A stretch of DNA of 64,000 nucleotides from Varibaculum prostatecancerukia (lineage in GTDB: Bacteria; Actinomycetota; Actinomycetes; Actinomycetales; Actinomycetaceae). Position numbers and translations under genes: made by a program. The notes beneath the pieces were generated by a model. That model ran no database searches. It was not told where the DNA came from and saw only the letters and a list, made by a program, of their open reading frames with translations. The stretch lies in assembly GCF_943169825.2 (NCBI RefSeq), contig NZ_OW968402.1, positions 1,798,001-1,862,000 on the forward strand, in the 5' to 3' direction. Below are positions 39,129-48,895 of the stretch, piece by piece; positions within the stretch are counted from its first letter, which is position 1, and every line of letters starts with the position of its first letter.

Positions 39129-39146
39129 AACCGAAACTTTTCGGTT
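39129..39146. promoter_or_regulatory. 18-bp palindrome upstream of the Gfo/Idh-porter operon
   Basis: AACCGAAACTTTTCGGTT is a perfect 8+2+8 palindrome 86 bp before the start codon, a likely operator for a dimeric repressor. ACATTTTGACAA lies just upstream (39166-39177). Confidence 0.6.
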
Positions 39147-39211
39147 TGTCTACCACTTTGACATAACATTTTGACAATACCAATTCTGCTTGTCATAAAG
39201 CTAAAGAAAAT

Positions 39212-39266
39212 ATAAAAAGACGCGGGATGAGTCAACCGGGTAACACCCGATAAACTCACCCCGCGC
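39212..39266 (-). terminator. Terminator of the S10 operon
   Basis: A compound hairpin: GCGGGGTGAGT faces ACTCATCCCGC, with CGGGTGTTACCCG inside, followed on the minus strand by CTTTTTATATTTT. It closes the ribosomal operon after rpsQ. Confidence 0.8.
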
Positions 39267-39346
39267 CTTGCAGCTAAAGGAATCAGCTTAGAGGATATTA
39301 TCGTCCTCTAGCGTTAACGATTACCTCGAAAACCTTTAGTGAAAAA

Positions 39347-39631
39347 CTACTTGGCTTTCTCGATAATTTCGCTAACCCGCCAACGCTTGGTCTTGGACAG
39401 GGGACGAGTCTCCATAATCCTTACCAAGTCGCCAGTGCCGCATTCGTTGTTCTCGTCATGCACCTTGTAACGCTTGCGGCGGTTAATAACCTTGCCGTAC
39501 AAGCGGTGCTTCACACGATCTTCAACCTGCACCACTACGGTCTTGTCCATCTTGTCGGACACGACGTAGCCCTGCAGCACCTTGCGGTGATTACGCTCTA
39601 CAGTAGCGGTTTTCTCTGTTTCTTCGCTCAT
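39347..39631 (-). CDS. rpsQ: Ribosomal protein uS17
   Basis: A 94-residue S17 with the motif [14 protein letters not shown] and [16 protein letters not shown]. It binds 16S rRNA early in 30S assembly. Here it is the last gene of the S10 operon, with a terminator behind it rather than rplN. Confidence 0.97.
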   Translation of the reverse strand: MSEETEKTATVERNHRKVLQGYVVSDKMDKTVVVQVEDRVKHRLYGKVINRRKRYKVHDENNECGTGDLVRIMETRPLSKTKRWRVSEIIEKAK

Positions 39632-39636
39632 GAATC

Positions 39637-39867
39637 CTACTCCTCAACCTGCGGAGCGGTACGAATACCGAGCTCCCGCTCTCTAGCGATGGTGTAAATG
39701 CGGGCAATATCGCGACGCAACTGCCCGATCTGTCCGCGATCTTCACCGGCACCAGTGGCCAGTTGGAAACGCAGATTGAACAGCTCAGTCTTAGCTTCGT
39801 CTAGTTTCTTGGACAGCTGTTCTTCATCCAACATATCCAAATCAGACATTTTCAAGCCTTTTGCCAT
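39637..39867 (-). CDS. rpmC: Ribosomal protein uL29
   Basis: A 76-residue L29 with the helical pattern [11 protein letters not shown] and [10 protein letters not shown]. Its ATG overlaps the rplP stop by one base (TAATG), so translation is probably coupled. L29 sits near the peptide exit tunnel. Confidence 0.97.
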   Translation of the reverse strand: MAKGLKMSDLDMLDEEQLSKKLDEAKTELFNLRFQLATGAGEDRGQIGQLRRDIARIYTIARERELGIRTAPQVEE

Positions 39868-40286
39868 TACTGATCACCGCCTTCACGACTGATGAACCGA
39901 GTCTTAATCGGCAGCTTGTGCTGCGCACGGCTCATCGCTTCCCGAGCGATATCTTCGGACACGCCCGCCAGTTCGAATAGCACACGACCCGGCTTCACCG
40001 GAGCCACCCACCATTCGGGAGAGCCTTTACCGGAACCCATACGAGTTTCGGCAGGCTTCTTGGTTAGCGGACGGTCGGGGAAAATGTTGATCCACACTTT
40101 ACCGCCGCGCTTAATGTAGCGTGTCATCGCGATACGAGCGGCCTCAATCTGCCGGTTAGTAATATAGGCGTGATCGAGTGCTTGAATCCCGTATTCGCCG
40201 AACGCCAGTTCGGTACCGCGCTTAGCCATGCCCTTACGGTTGGGGCGATGCTGTTTGCGCCATTTAGTCCTACGAGGAATTAACAC
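39867..40286 (-). CDS. rplP: Ribosomal protein uL16
   Basis: A 139-residue L16 beginning [14 protein letters not shown] with a GTG start, followed by [10 protein letters not shown] and the conserved [14 protein letters not shown]16 helps position tRNA at the A site. Confidence 0.97.
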   Translation of the reverse strand: MLIPRRTKWRKQHRPNRKGMAKRGTELAFGEYGIQALDHAYITNRQIEAARIAMTRYIKRGGKVWINIFPDRPLTKKPAETRMGSGKGSPEWWVAPVKPGRVLFELAGVSEDIAREAMSRAQHKLPIKTRFISREGGDQ

Positions 40287-40287
40287 G

Positions 40288-41199
40288 TTACTCCTCCGTT
40301 CCGTTTTCTTGCGGCTTCTCGGCCTCGGCTACTGGCTTTTCAGCGGGAGCCTCGGTAGATTCAGCCGGCACTGCGGGGGCAGCATTTTCCGAAGCCGCAG
40401 CCTCGGGGGTTTCCGCCTGAGTCTGGGCAGCGCTCTCTTGACGGCCTTCACCGCGTCCCGAGCGACGTCCTCCGCGTGCACCTTCACGACCTGCGCGTCC
40501 GCGACGTCCACCGCGGCCACCCCGTCCACCGGATTCAACCTGTTTGCGAGCGAATTCGGTTTCGGTGAGATCGCCTTTATAGATCCACACTTTCACGCCG
40601 ATACGCCCGAAAGTGGTGTGAGCTTCATAGAAGCCGTAGTCGATGAGGGCGCGCAGCGTGTGCAGCGGCACCCGACCTTCGCGGTAGAACTCTGAACGCG
40701 ACATTTCTGCCCCGCCGAGGCGGCCAGAACACTGCACCCTGATGCCCAGGGCACCCCCGCGCAGCGCTGACTGCATACCTTTACGCATTGCGCGTCTAAA
40801 GGACACGCGGGCAGCCAGCTGTTCGGCAATACCTTGCGCCACTAGCTGGGCATCAATCTCGGGGTTCTTAACCTCGAGGATGTTCAGCTGCACCTGTTTA
40901 CCGGTGAGTTTCTCCAGATCACCACGCAGGCGATCCGCCTCTGCTCCCCGCCGACCAATAACAATGCCGGGGCGGGCAGTGTGCAGATCGACCCGTACCC
41001 GATCCCGGGTGCGTTCAATATCAATCTGGGAAATACCGGCGCGTTCCAGGCTCTTTTCCATGATCCTGCGAATACGCACATCTTCATCAACGAAATCACT
41101 GTAACGCTGTCCCGGCTTAGTGGAGTCCGAGAACCAGCGGGAACGGTGATCGGTGGTGATACCTAACCGAAAACCGGTAGGGCTAACCTTTTGTCCCAT
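40288..41199 (-). CDS. rpsC: Ribosomal protein uS3 with long C-terminal tail
   Basis: A 303-residue S3. The KH domain ([14 protein letters not shown]) and the C-terminal domain ([11 protein letters not shown]) are normal, up to about residue 215. After that comes an Arg/Gly-rich stretch ([15 protein letters not shown]) and an Ala/Glu/Pro-rich acidic tail of about 60 residues, longer than in E. coli S3 (about 233 residues). Extended basic-acidic S3 tails are seen in other actinobacteria. Start overlaps the rplV stop by one base. Confidence 0.97.
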   Translation of the reverse strand: MGQKVSPTGFRLGITTDHRSRWFSDSTKPGQRYSDFVDEDVRIRRIMEKSLERAGISQIDIERTRDRVRVDLHTARPGIVIGRRGAEADRLRGDLEKLTGKQVQLNILEVKNPEIDAQLVAQGIAEQLAARVSFRRAMRKGMQSALRGGALGIRVQCSGRLGGAEMSRSEFYREGRVPLHTLRALIDYGFYEAHTTFGRIGVKVWIYKGDLTETEFARKQVESGGRGGRGGRRGRAGREGARGGRRSGRGEGRQESAAQTQAETPEAAASENAAPAVPAESTEAPAEKPVAEAEKPQENGTEE

Positions 41200-41567
41200 T
41201 AGTCGTTCTCCTCTTCCTGTTTGCCGTCAGAAACCTCGATAGTGATGTGGCTGGTCCGTTTGAGGATCCGGCCAGCACGCCCTTGAGCGCGCGGACGGAA
41301 CCGCTTCATCGTGGGACCTTCATCTACGTACGCCCGCGAAACTTTCAGTTCCGCAAACGTATCTTTGTCGCCAGGCCGATCAGCTTGAGCGGCGGCGTTG
41401 AACATTGCGCTGCGAAGCACCTTGCGAACATCAGTTGCGACCGCCTGAGGAGCGAAACGCAGGATGTCGTAGGCCTCGAGGGCGTTCTTGCCGCGAATCA
41501 AGTTCACGACGCGACGCGACTTCTGCGGCGTAGAGCGCACGAAACGCGCTTTCGCCATGCCTTCCAT
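41199..41567 (-). CDS. rplV: Ribosomal protein uL22
   Basis: A 122-residue L22 with the N-terminal [19 protein letters not shown] and the C-terminal [19 protein letters not shown] whose loop lines the exit tunnel. The first of two in-frame ATGs is preferred because GAAGG stands at normal distance from it. Confidence 0.96.
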   Translation of the reverse strand: MEGMAKARFVRSTPQKSRRVVNLIRGKNALEAYDILRFAPQAVATDVRKVLRSAMFNAAAQADRPGDKDTFAELKVSRAYVDEGPTMKRFRPRAQGRAGRILKRTSHITIEVSDGKQEEEND

Positions 41568-41594
41568 CTTTGCCTTCTTTCTCTTCGGGCGCGC

Positions 41595-41876
41595 CTAACG
41601 ACGGCGTGCCTTTCGGTCGTCTTTGTCATGTCCGCGGAAGGTACGAGTGGGCGCAAACTCGCCCAACTTGTGACCAACCATGTTTTCGGTGACGTACACC
41701 GGAACGTGTTTGCGTCCGTCGTGTACCGCGATAGTGTGCCCAATAAAATCGGGGGTAATCATAGAGCGGCGTGACCAGGTCTTGATAACCGACTTTTTAT
41801 TGGCGTCATTCAGAGCGTCGACTTTTTTCATCAGATGGTCATCGACGAAAGGACCCTTCTTTAGGCTACGTGCCAT
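41595..41876 (-). CDS. rpsS: Ribosomal protein uS19
   Basis: A 93-residue S19 with [15 protein letters not shown] and [16 protein letters not shown]. It is part of the 30S head. Confidence 0.97.
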   Translation of the reverse strand: MARSLKKGPFVDDHLMKKVDALNDANKKSVIKTWSRRSMITPDFIGHTIAVHDGRKHVPVYVTENMVGHKLGEFAPTRTFRGHDKDDRKARRR

Positions 41877-41890
41877 GATTTATCTCCTAC

Positions 41891-42727
41891 CTAACGCTTC
41901 TTGCCGGTCCGGCGACGACGCACAATCAGGCGATCGCTGGCCTTATTCGGACGGCGGGTACGACCCTCGGGCTTACCCCAGGGGCTAACCGGGTGACGAC
42001 CACCGGAAGTACGGCCTTCGCCGCCACCGTGCGGGTGATCAACCGGGTTCATAACCACACCACGTACCTTGGGACGATGCCCCTTCCAGCGCATCCGTCC
42101 AGCCTTACCCCAAGTGATATTGCCGTGGTCAGAGTTGCCGACCTCGCCGATGGTGGCGCGGCAAGCAGCCTCTACGTTACGGATTTCACCGGAGGGCATA
42201 CGCAGCTGGGCGTATTTGCCTTCTTTCGCCACTAGCTGCACGGAAACTCCCGCGCTGCGAGCGATTTTAGCTCCCCCACCAGGACGCATCTCTACCGCGT
42301 GAATCACGGTACCCAACGGAATGTTGGTTAGCGGCAAGCAGTTGCCCGGCTTAATATCGGCAGCCGGCCCCTGTTCGATGCGGTCGCCCTGATGCAGTTT
42401 ATTCGGGGCGATGATGTAACGCTTGTCGCCATCTGCATAGTGCAGGAGGGCGATATTGGCGCTGCGGTTCGGATCATATTCGATGTGGGCAACCTTTGCG
42501 GGCACCCCATCTTTGTCGTGACGACGGAAATCGATCACGCGGTAACGGCGCTTATGCCCCCCGCCACGCCGGCGGGAAGTGATACGACCGTCGTTGTTAC
42601 GTCCACCAGTTTTGTGGATAGGACGCAGCAGAGACTTCTCCGGATGGTCGCGAGTGATTTCCGCGAAATCGGAAACCGACGCGAAGCGACGCCCGGGAGT
42701 AGTCGGCTTGTATTTACGAATACCCAT
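41891..42727 (-). CDS. rplB: Ribosomal protein uL2
   Basis: A 278-residue L2 with the peptidyl-transferase-associated motif [14 protein letters not shown] near the C-terminus. Normal length and position in the S10 operon. Confidence 0.98.
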   Translation of the reverse strand: MGIRKYKPTTPGRRFASVSDFAEITRDHPEKSLLRPIHKTGGRNNDGRITSRRRGGGHKRRYRVIDFRRHDKDGVPAKVAHIEYDPNRSANIALLHYADGDKRYIIAPNKLHQGDRIEQGPAADIKPGNCLPLTNIPLGTVIHAVEMRPGGGAKIARSAGVSVQLVAKEGKYAQLRMPSGEIRNVEAACRATIGEVGNSDHGNITWGKAGRMRWKGHRPKVRGVVMNPVDHPHGGGEGRTSGGRHPVSPWGKPEGRTRRPNKASDRLIVRRRRTGKKR

Positions 42728-42741
42728 TACTTGTTCACCCC

Positions 42742-43047
42742 TTACGCAGACGCTTCGTTGAAGATATCGATTGTGCCTTCGGCAAGGGTAATAATGGCGC
42801 GTTTGCTATCTTTCCGCTTGCCAAATCCGGTGCGAGTACGTACCCGTTTACCTTTGCGCGCAATCGTGTTTACGGTCTTTACTTTCACATCGAAGATTTT
42901 TTCGATGGCGATCCGAATCTCGGTCTTATTGGCTTTGGGGTCTACCTCAAAAGTGTATTTCCCCTGATCCATCAGGCCATAGGCTTTTTCCGAGACGATC
43001 GGGCGGTAAATAATATCCCGCGGGTTCTTAGTAACCTCGAGTGCCAT
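42742..43047 (-). CDS. rplW: Ribosomal protein uL23
   Basis: A 101-residue L23 ([19 protein letters not shown]). The ATG beginning [11 protein letters not shown] is chosen over a longer in-frame opening that runs into rplD; it leaves a 4-nt gap to rplD. L23 forms part of the exit-tunnel docking site. Confidence 0.96.
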   Translation of the reverse strand: MALEVTKNPRDIIYRPIVSEKAYGLMDQGKYTFEVDPKANKTEIRIAIEKIFDVKVKTVNTIARKGKRVRTRTGFGKRKDSKRAIITLAEGTIDIFNEASA

Positions 43048-43051
43048 TGCT

Positions 43052-43696
43052 TTACGCCTCCTGTCCGGTCTTATCGGCGATGAACTGGCGAATCGCGGCC
43101 TCGGTGAAGATAACGTCCTCGTTATTGAGTACGTCATAAGTATTGAGCTGGTCAACCATCAGCAGGTGAACCTGCGGCAGGTTACGCAGCGACAATATCT
43201 GTTCTTCTTCCGGGCGGGTAAGCACTACCAGGACGTAGCGCTGATCTACCAGGGATTCGATGTGTTCGCGGCCAGCCTTAGTCGAGGGGGTTTCCCCGGC
43301 AACCAACTGGGACACCAAGTGCATGCGATCCTTGCGTACCCGGTCAGATAGGGCGCAAGCCAGAGCTGCGGCCTTCATCTTCTTGGGGGTGCGCTGAGAG
43401 TAATCGCGCGGGTGCGGGCCGTGTACGACTCCGCCGCCCCGCCACTGCGGCGCGCGAATCGAGCCTTGACGAGCCCGACCGGTGCCTTTCTGGCGCCACG
43501 GCTTCTTGCCGCCACCACGCACCTGACCACGCGTTTTAGTCGAGTGCGTACCCTGACGAGCCGCCGCGAGCTGCGCGTTAACTACCTGGTGCATTAAAGA
43601 AATATTGGGATCCCGATCAAAGATGCTGGCGGGCAGGTCAACGCTGCCTACTTCCTTACCAGCGGGATCAGTTACGTTTAGCGAAAGATTAGTCAT
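43052..43696 (-). CDS. rplD: Ribosomal protein uL4
   Basis: A 214-residue L4 with the tunnel loop [18 protein letters not shown]. In E. coli L4 also represses the S10 operon through its leader; no such leader can be claimed here. Confidence 0.97.
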   Translation of the reverse strand: MTNLSLNVTDPAGKEVGSVDLPASIFDRDPNISLMHQVVNAQLAAARQGTHSTKTRGQVRGGGKKPWRQKGTGRARQGSIRAPQWRGGGVVHGPHPRDYSQRTPKKMKAAALACALSDRVRKDRMHLVSQLVAGETPSTKAGREHIESLVDQRYVLVVLTRPEEEQILSLRNLPQVHLLMVDQLNTYDVLNNEDVIFTEAAIRQFIADKTGQEA

Positions 43697-43698
43697 AG

Positions 43699-44367
43699 TT
43701 ACGCACCTTTCACTGCACTACGAATCAGAACAATACCGCCCTTGGGACCGGGAATAGCTCCGGTAACCAGGACAATGCCTTTTTCGGCATCGATTGCCTG
43801 AACTTTAAGATTCTGGATGGTCCTGCGTTCCCCACCCATGCGTCCGGCCATCCGTAGGCCTTTGAATACGCGTCCGGGGGTGGCGCAAGCGCCGATGGAA
43901 CCAGGTTTGCGGTGGTTACGGTGAGCACCGTGGGAGGAGGAAACGCCGGCAAAACCGTGACGCTTCATAACCCCGGCGAAACCTTTACCTTTGGTCTTTC
44001 CGGTAACATCCACTTTTTGGCCGACTTCAAAAATGTCGGCTGCCAATTCCTGGCCAAGAGTGAAATCGTCATTGCCTCCGGTACGCACCTCTACTAGGTG
44101 GCGACGGGGGCTGACTCCTGCTTTATCAAAATGGCCGGCAAGGGGTTTGGTGACTTTCCGCTGATCGATCTGCCCGAAACCGATTTGAATGGCGGTGTAG
44201 CCATCGGTTTCCTGGTCTCGAATCTGCGTCACCACGTTCTTGTCGACCTGCACGACGGTGATGGGAACGACTTTTCCGTCCTCGTCCCAAACCTGCGTCA
44301 TGCCTAGCTTGCGGCCGAGAAGTGCCCGAGTGGGTACTGCGGCAGCCGGCTGGGTCTGCGTGGTCAT
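43699..44367 (-). CDS. rplC: Ribosomal protein uL3
   Basis: A 222-residue L3 with [17 protein letters not shown] at the N-terminus and the conserved [16 protein letters not shown] region with the Gln/Lys-rich neighbourhood near the peptidyl-transferase centre. The gap to rplD is 2 nt. Confidence 0.97.
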   Translation of the reverse strand: MTTQTQPAAAVPTRALLGRKLGMTQVWDEDGKVVPITVVQVDKNVVTQIRDQETDGYTAIQIGFGQIDQRKVTKPLAGHFDKAGVSPRRHLVEVRTGGNDDFTLGQELAADIFEVGQKVDVTGKTKGKGFAGVMKRHGFAGVSSSHGAHRNHRKPGSIGACATPGRVFKGLRMAGRMGGERRTIQNLKVQAIDAEKGIVLVTGAIPGPKGGIVLIRSAVKGA

Positions 44368-44379
44368 AATTTATTTTCC

Positions 44380-44688
44380 TTAGAGTTTGATCTCGATGTT
44401 TACGTCAGCAGGCAAATCGAGACGCATCAGCGAATCGACTGCCTTAGGCGTCGGGTCGACAATGTCGATGAGCCGTTTGTGCGTACGCATTTCAAACTGC
44501 TCTCGGCTGTCCTTGTACTTGTGTGGCGACCGAATCACGGTGAACGTGTTCTTTTCGGTCGGCAAAGGTACTGGGCCTACCACTGTGGCGCCCGCGCGCT
44601 GGACCGTTTCCACGATCTTTTTCGCGGACGAGTCGATGACCTGGTGGTCATATGACTTCAGCCGGATGCGGATTTTCTGTCCCGCCAT
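44380..44688 (-). CDS. rpsJ: Ribosomal protein uS10
   Basis: A 102-residue S10 with [19 protein letters not shown]. First gene of the S10 operon; it also works in antitermination as NusE. It is followed by rplC after 12 nt. Confidence 0.98.
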   Translation of the reverse strand: MAGQKIRIRLKSYDHQVIDSSAKKIVETVQRAGATVVGPVPLPTEKNTFTVIRSPHKYKDSREQFEMRTHKRLIDIVDPTPKAVDSLMRLDLPADVNIEIKL

Positions 44689-44814
44689 TCCGTCTACCTC
44701 TTCTTCTTCCGTAGATGTTTCCCCGGTGTTTATCCCGGGCCTGCCAGGGGATCGAATCCCTTGCTTGCGCTAAGCCCGCTAGGGCGAACTTAGCCAGCTA
44801 CAAGCGCGCAAGAA

Positions 44815-44834
44815 TCCCTAAAAAAGTTTAGGGA
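44815..44834. repeat. Small hairpin in the S10 leader
   Basis: TCCCTAAA-AAAG-TTTAGGGA, a perfect 8-bp stem about 125 bp before rpsJ and downstream of the predicted promoter, so it would be part of the 5' leader. Confidence 0.5.
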
Positions 44835-44956
44835 GGTGATCTTTACGATCCCTGACGAACTGTTTCGCCAGGCACGAATCGATTCCTGCGTTCTTGCTGC
44901 CGGGCGCTAACTGAGCGGGTACGCAGAGCGCACCTTTCAACTAGAGCCAGTAAACT

Positions 44957-44986
44957 ACTTTAACGCGCTTGTAAGAACCCTTTCAA
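44957..44986 (-). promoter_or_regulatory. Predicted S10 operon promoter
   Basis: On the minus strand, TTGAAA (44981-44986) and TAAAGT (44957-44962) with an 18-bp spacer, giving a leader of about 260 nt before rpsJ. Confidence 0.55.
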
Positions 44987-45143
44987 GCTGCGGTCATGTG
45001 AATGACCCCACGTCCACGCATCCGGGCGTGTCGCAGCACTCATTTTCTGCCGCGCATGGGGTGCTTTTCGTAACGTCCTGCGCGGAAACTAGGTTTTCCT
45101 TCCCCTCCGCACAGCAGCAGGATTCTCCCCTCCTGACGCAGCG

Positions 45144-45235
45144 GGGCTGCCGCGGTAAAAGCGCTCGGGGGACCCCAGTGAGCCTTGCTTACGCTCGGCT
45201 CAAGCCCCCTCTCGCATCTTTTACCGTGCCAGCCC
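45144..45235 (+). repeat. Hairpin element A, copy 5
   Basis: Arms 45144-45161 and 45218-45235 (GGGCTGCCGCGGTAAAAG with CTTTTACCGTGCCAGCCC). The outer bases differ from copy 2 on both sides and still pair. The inner CGCTCGGGGGACCCC and CTCAAGCCCCCTCTCGCAT are identical to copy 2. It lies 39 bp 5' of B5. Confidence 0.87.
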
Positions 45236-45274
45236 ATTCGCGGCTTCAGCACTTGCGGGTACGTGGCACCGTAC

Positions 45275-45385
45275 CGCGCGAGGACTAGGTTTTATCCCAG
45301 TCTGCTAGGCGGCGCAGAAATCGAAAAATGACCTGGTAATTATCGTTTTCTTGGGTGGGAGGAAAAACTTTTCCCCCGCGCGGGC
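45275..45385 (+). repeat. Intergenic nested-hairpin element B, copy 5 (degenerate)
   Basis: It keeps CTAGGTTTTATCC on the left and GGGAGGAAAAACTTTTCCCCCGCG on the right, but the core and the inner hairpin have drifted and the GAATTC arms are lost. The gap between rpsJ and the pilus operon (44689-45433) contains only the S10 promoter/leader and this A5-B5 pair; no gene seen. Confidence 0.75.
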
Positions 45386-45433
45386 TTGGATACCGCGCGA
45401 GGGAAAGGACTATTAAGCTGCGGCGGAGTTTCT

Positions 45434-46165
45434 TTAAGCTTCCGTAAGGGTTTCTTCGTCTTGGGGACGGCGCCGCAAGGCGGCAACCAGGATGCCGGTA
45501 CTAAAGAGGACGCCCGCTGCAATCAGGAACGGCACCACGTAGACACCGGTCTTGGGCATATGCGGCTTCGCCGGGGGCGGGGTCACGGGAGCCGGAGTTT
45601 GTTCCGCCATCATCTTGGGGGCAATCGAAATGTTAAAAGTCCATACGTGCAGGTCAGGGTTACCGGAGGGCATGGTTATCAGGAACGGCTTGATGCGACC
45701 ATATTTATGGGTAGTATCTGCCGGTTTCTGATCACTCACCAGGTACAGTCCGACCGGCAGGTCAGCGAAGGTAACGTTGCCTTGATCATCGGTGGTCATG
45801 GTTTTTGCCGGCTCTAAGCCTTTGGCTTCGGCCTGCTTAACCGTCATCTTCTGCAGTTGCGTCCAATCCGCGGTAGGTAAATCTACCCCTTTGACCCGGT
45901 TAATCTGAATCACCTGTCCCCCAGCGGGACCATTAGGCAAGGCTCCCGGTTTGGGGTCGTCATAGGGATTGGCGGCAGTCTTGGTGATATGCAACTGTCC
46001 GAGGCGCGCGGGATTGAAACTTGCGGGATCGAGGCCGGTGATGTCACCCACTACTACTGGTTGGTCCGATTGCGGTGAAGCCATCGCTGAGGTTGGTACC
46101 AGGGCAAGCATTAGTGCGGCCAGCAGCCCCAAGCCTGCTTTCAGCTTGCGTCGCGTGCTGTTCAC
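45434..46165 (-). CDS. Basal/minor pilin, SpaA-like, MPKTG anchor
   Basis: A 243-residue secreted protein. The signal peptide ends near SAMASP (about residue 30), a Cna-B/SpaA-like domain follows (GNVTFADLPVGLYLVSDQ), then a Pro-rich linker and the sorting signal MPKTG with membrane helix and basic tail. Met replaces Leu of LPXTG. It overlaps the sortase gene by four bases (GTGA). Small size and distal position suggest the basal pilin that links the pilus to the wall. Confidence 0.85.
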   Translation of the reverse strand: MNSTRRKLKAGLGLLAALMLALVPTSAMASPQSDQPVVVGDITGLDPASFNPARLGQLHITKTAANPYDDPKPGALPNGPAGGQVIQINRVKGVDLPTADWTQLQKMTVKQAEAKGLEPAKTMTTDDQGNVTFADLPVGLYLVSDQKPADTTHKYGRIKPFLITMPSGNPDLHVWTFNISIAPKMMAEQTPAPVTPPPAKPHMPKTGVYVVPFLIAAGVLFSTGILVAALRRRPQDEETLTEA

Positions 46166-47163
46166 TGTGTCCTCCTTGCTTTTCGTGGCGGGTAACGGGT
46201 AGTTATCTCGGCGTCGGTGGCGGAGATTCCGCCACTGGTAATCGGGGGTGAAGCCCCGGATGCTTTCTTATTTTCTTTTTCGTCCTCATCGCGGCGGCGC
46301 TGCCTCCACAGCCACCAACCGAGCAGCAGAGCGGCTAGGCAAGCCACAAAAATTATGGCTCCCATCCACCATGGCCATTCCAGCTTTCCGGCTCCGGCGA
46401 AGGGGTCGGTCTTATCCATCGGCACCCGCTCCCCGGTCACTAACAGCCGATGGCTGTTAATTCCGTAGGGCGTGCAGGTGAGGACGGTTAAAAGGTCTTT
46501 GCCTTCTTGCCGCTGCAGGGTTTTCACCTGGTCGGGGCGAACTACTCGAATCCAACGCACCTGGTATTTGAGCTTTTGCCCCGCTACCTGCACATAGATA
46601 GCGTCACCTTTCTTAACCTTGGTCAGGTTATCGAGCAAAGTGGCTGTTGAGAGCCCGCTATGCCCGGTGAGTACCGCGTGCGTTCCTTTACCCCCTACCG
46701 GGAGCGAGGATCCGTACAGATGCCCGATTCCGCGTTCTAGGGTGTCTGGCTGGGAACCGTGGTAGATAGGTAAATCTACTTTGATTCCCGGGATTATCAG
46801 ACGCCCCATCTCGGGGACGATATTTAGTTGTTTTAGATACACCTGATAGGGGTTGTTGTCTTTGGCTACCCGCGCCAACCAGGGATCCAGGATGGGAGCC
46901 CCCGGGGTGTGCTGGTTATATGCCTGCGCTGCCTTAAAAGAATCAGACAGCTGCTGCCTATCAAGATATTTTTCTGCTTTTGAGTATTCGTAGGCGATCT
47001 GGAGTTGGCGGGCATTGTTCCATTGGGTTGCTACCACGGGGTATAACAACACCGCAATACCCGCCAACGCCAGGATTACGGGGATCAGAGTGGAACCGCG
47101 GCTGCGCTGAACTTTGCCTTTACGCTGCTCGGTGGCTCCGCTGGTTTTCTCTTTCTTCCCCAA
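46162..47163 (-). CDS. Class C (pilin-polymerising) sortase
   Basis: A 333-residue sortase with N- and C-terminal membrane helices. The catalytic His is in LTGHSGL, the Cys in TVLTCTPYG and the Arg in NSHRLLVTG. The extra C-terminal helix is typical of class C enzymes that polymerise pilins. TTG start with AAGGCG. It is downstream of the major pilin and separated from it by a strong hairpin. Confidence 0.94.
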   Translation of the reverse strand: MGKKEKTSGATEQRKGKVQRSRGSTLIPVILALAGIAVLLYPVVATQWNNARQLQIAYEYSKAEKYLDRQQLSDSFKAAQAYNQHTPGAPILDPWLARVAKDNNPYQVYLKQLNIVPEMGRLIIPGIKVDLPIYHGSQPDTLERGIGHLYGSSLPVGGKGTHAVLTGHSGLSTATLLDNLTKVKKGDAIYVQVAGQKLKYQVRWIRVVRPDQVKTLQRQEGKDLLTVLTCTPYGINSHRLLVTGERVPMDKTDPFAGAGKLEWPWWMGAIIFVACLAALLLGWWLWRQRRRDEDEKENKKASGASPPITSGGISATDAEITTRYPPRKARRTQ

Positions 47164-47180
47164 TTTTCGCCTTGCTATTT

Positions 47181-47212
47181 AGTGTCGGGGAGCAGGGTTG
47201 CTCCCCGACACT
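47181..47212. terminator. Strong hairpin between major pilin and sortase
   Basis: AGTGTCGGGGAGCA and TGCTCCCCGACACT form a perfect 14-bp stem with a 4-nt loop. On the coding (minus) strand it is followed by AAATAGC, not a U-run, so it is not a full terminator there. It probably reduces read-through or protects the pilin mRNA 3' end. On the plus strand a T-rich stretch does follow. Confidence 0.7.
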
Positions 47213-47221
47213 TTATTTTAG

Positions 47222-48694
47222 TTATGCGCGTACCCGATTGCGACGAGCATAGTAGTATGCTCCACCCAGCAATCCGGCTGCCACGATCAGGAAGAGGGCA
47301 ATACCCGCTCCACCGGTCAGCGGCAGCTTCGAGAGGATATCTGAGCTCTTTACCGTGTTCTGGTACTCGACCTCTACTGGTTTGTTCTGATCAGCAGCGG
47401 CTTTAACCGTGGCCTTATCGAAACCGACTTTCACCACAGAGCTGCCCAACTCGTAACCGGTAGGTGCCTTAGTCTGTACCACACACAGACTATTGTCACG
47501 TGCCGCTAGGGGTTCTGAACTAGCTACTCCGGCTTTCAATCCGGTCGCGATTGCGGCACCAGTGGTGGAAGGATCCCCGGTAGCTTCATCGTCACAAGCA
47601 TAGACGCTAAACTCTGCGTTTTTATTGTTGATATCGGTTTGTCCGTCCTTGTTGTTTACCAGCAGCTTCGCCATCGGAATATCCGGCTGGTCTTTAGGAT
47701 CAGTTTCACTGCCGCCGTTTTCACCTTTCTCCGAGTCATAGTTGTAGGCTGCCTTGTTCTTAATAACCCACTTGCTGGCGTCTTCGCTCCAAATAGGATC
47801 CCCTGCGGGGAGAATTTTACCGGTCAGAGTCACTCGCAGAACCTTGCCTGAATTGGCATCCAGCTTGGCAAGTCCGGTTTTAGTTAGCTCGATTCCGTAG
47901 GGGTTTTCAATAACCGTGTAATCAGCAGCATCTAGCGCTGTCTTGGTGTCCCCATCTACAATCTCGACCTTCTCGATCGTAGAGTTGGCCTTATTTACCT
48001 TCAGCGGACCGGAAGGAGTATCAGTGACTTTGTAGGTCTTAAACTTGTCACCTTTATCTTTCTCGGTCAAAGTAGGAATCGGGGAGTCAATCTCGAAGGT
48101 CATCTTGGAACCAGGTTTAATCACCTGGTCTTTAGCGGTGATGTCCTTCTTAGTGATCTTCCCAGCGGAACCGTTCTTGGGGTAAACGGTCACGGTATCC
48201 ATCCAAGTTCCGGATTCGGGATCGGTCATCGGAATCAGAATCAAGGACGGGAGCGCCGCCTTGTAACCGGTAGGAGCCTTGGTTTGGGTCAAACGATACA
48301 ACCCGGGCTTGACGGTAAACGAAGTCTTGCCATCGGCACCCAAGTCTTTCGTTTCTTCAACTGCCGGGCTCGCCGGAGTGAAGGTAGCGGCAGTCGCTGC
48401 AGTGGCCGCATTGTAACCAGCGGTAGTGGTTACATCGTAGTTACCTTTTTCCAGCTTGAAAGTACCCGAGGGCAGTTTCTTGCTGTCGTCAAACTTACCG
48501 CTCTTGCCGTCAGCTTTAACTCCGGATTCACCAGTCTGCGGCTCTACCGAAATCGTGTAATCTTTGCTGGCATCGATCGCGGGGGCAGCGCTGGCGCCAG
48601 GCGCGCCGACTGCTACCAAGCCCAGGGCAGCCATGCCCAAGGCGGCAGCTAGTGCCATCCCCCTCCGAACAAATTTCTTAGTGTTGGAAAACAT
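47222..48694 (-). CDS. Major pilin (SpaA/FimA type), LPLTG anchor
   Basis: A 490-residue pilus shaft protein. The signal peptide ends near ASAAPA (about residue 37). The pilin motif Lys is in TVTVYPKNGS (about residue 173). Two Cna-B-like domains follow, the last with a Cys pair (YACDD, LCVVQTKAPTGYE), and LPLTG with membrane helix and RRNRVRA ends it. The sortase joins the pilin-motif Lys of one unit to the LPLTG Thr of the next. ATG start with AGGTAAAA. Confidence 0.93.
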   Translation of the reverse strand: MFSNTKKFVRRGMALAAALGMAALGLVAVGAPGASAAPAIDASKDYTISVEPQTGESGVKADGKSGKFDDSKKLPSGTFKLEKGNYDVTTTAGYNAATAATAATFTPASPAVEETKDLGADGKTSFTVKPGLYRLTQTKAPTGYKAALPSLILIPMTDPESGTWMDTVTVYPKNGSAGKITKKDITAKDQVIKPGSKMTFEIDSPIPTLTEKDKGDKFKTYKVTDTPSGPLKVNKANSTIEKVEIVDGDTKTALDAADYTVIENPYGIELTKTGLAKLDANSGKVLRVTLTGKILPAGDPIWSEDASKWVIKNKAAYNYDSEKGENGGSETDPKDQPDIPMAKLLVNNKDGQTDINNKNAEFSVYACDDEATGDPSTTGAAIATGLKAGVASSEPLAARDNSLCVVQTKAPTGYELGSSVVKVGFDKATVKAAADQNKPVEVEYQNTVKSSDILSKLPLTGGAGIALFLIVAAGLLGGAYYYARRNRVRA

Positions 48695-48895
48695 TTTTAC
48701 CTCATTTATGTTTTTCTGTTTATTTACGTTTGGAAATTTTCTTAACTTCTTTGTTTTAAGATGTTTGCGCGTTACCCCCTGTTAACCCGGGGTCGGTGCC
48801 GGACCGGAAAAATCTTTCACGAGCTAAAGACTGTCTCCAGGCGGCAAGCATCCATCCCGCGGGTAAGCGTGGCAGGCACGCGCGGTGAATTATTT

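Noticed and set aside
44740-44775. T-arm-like sequence GGGGATCGAATCCC, suggesting a tRNA
   Set aside because: No acceptor, D or anticodon arms could be placed around it, and the loop base before CGAAT is not T.
45040-45252. Open frame over element A5
   Set aside because: It translates the hairpin arms; the same repeat elsewhere is not open in the same frame.
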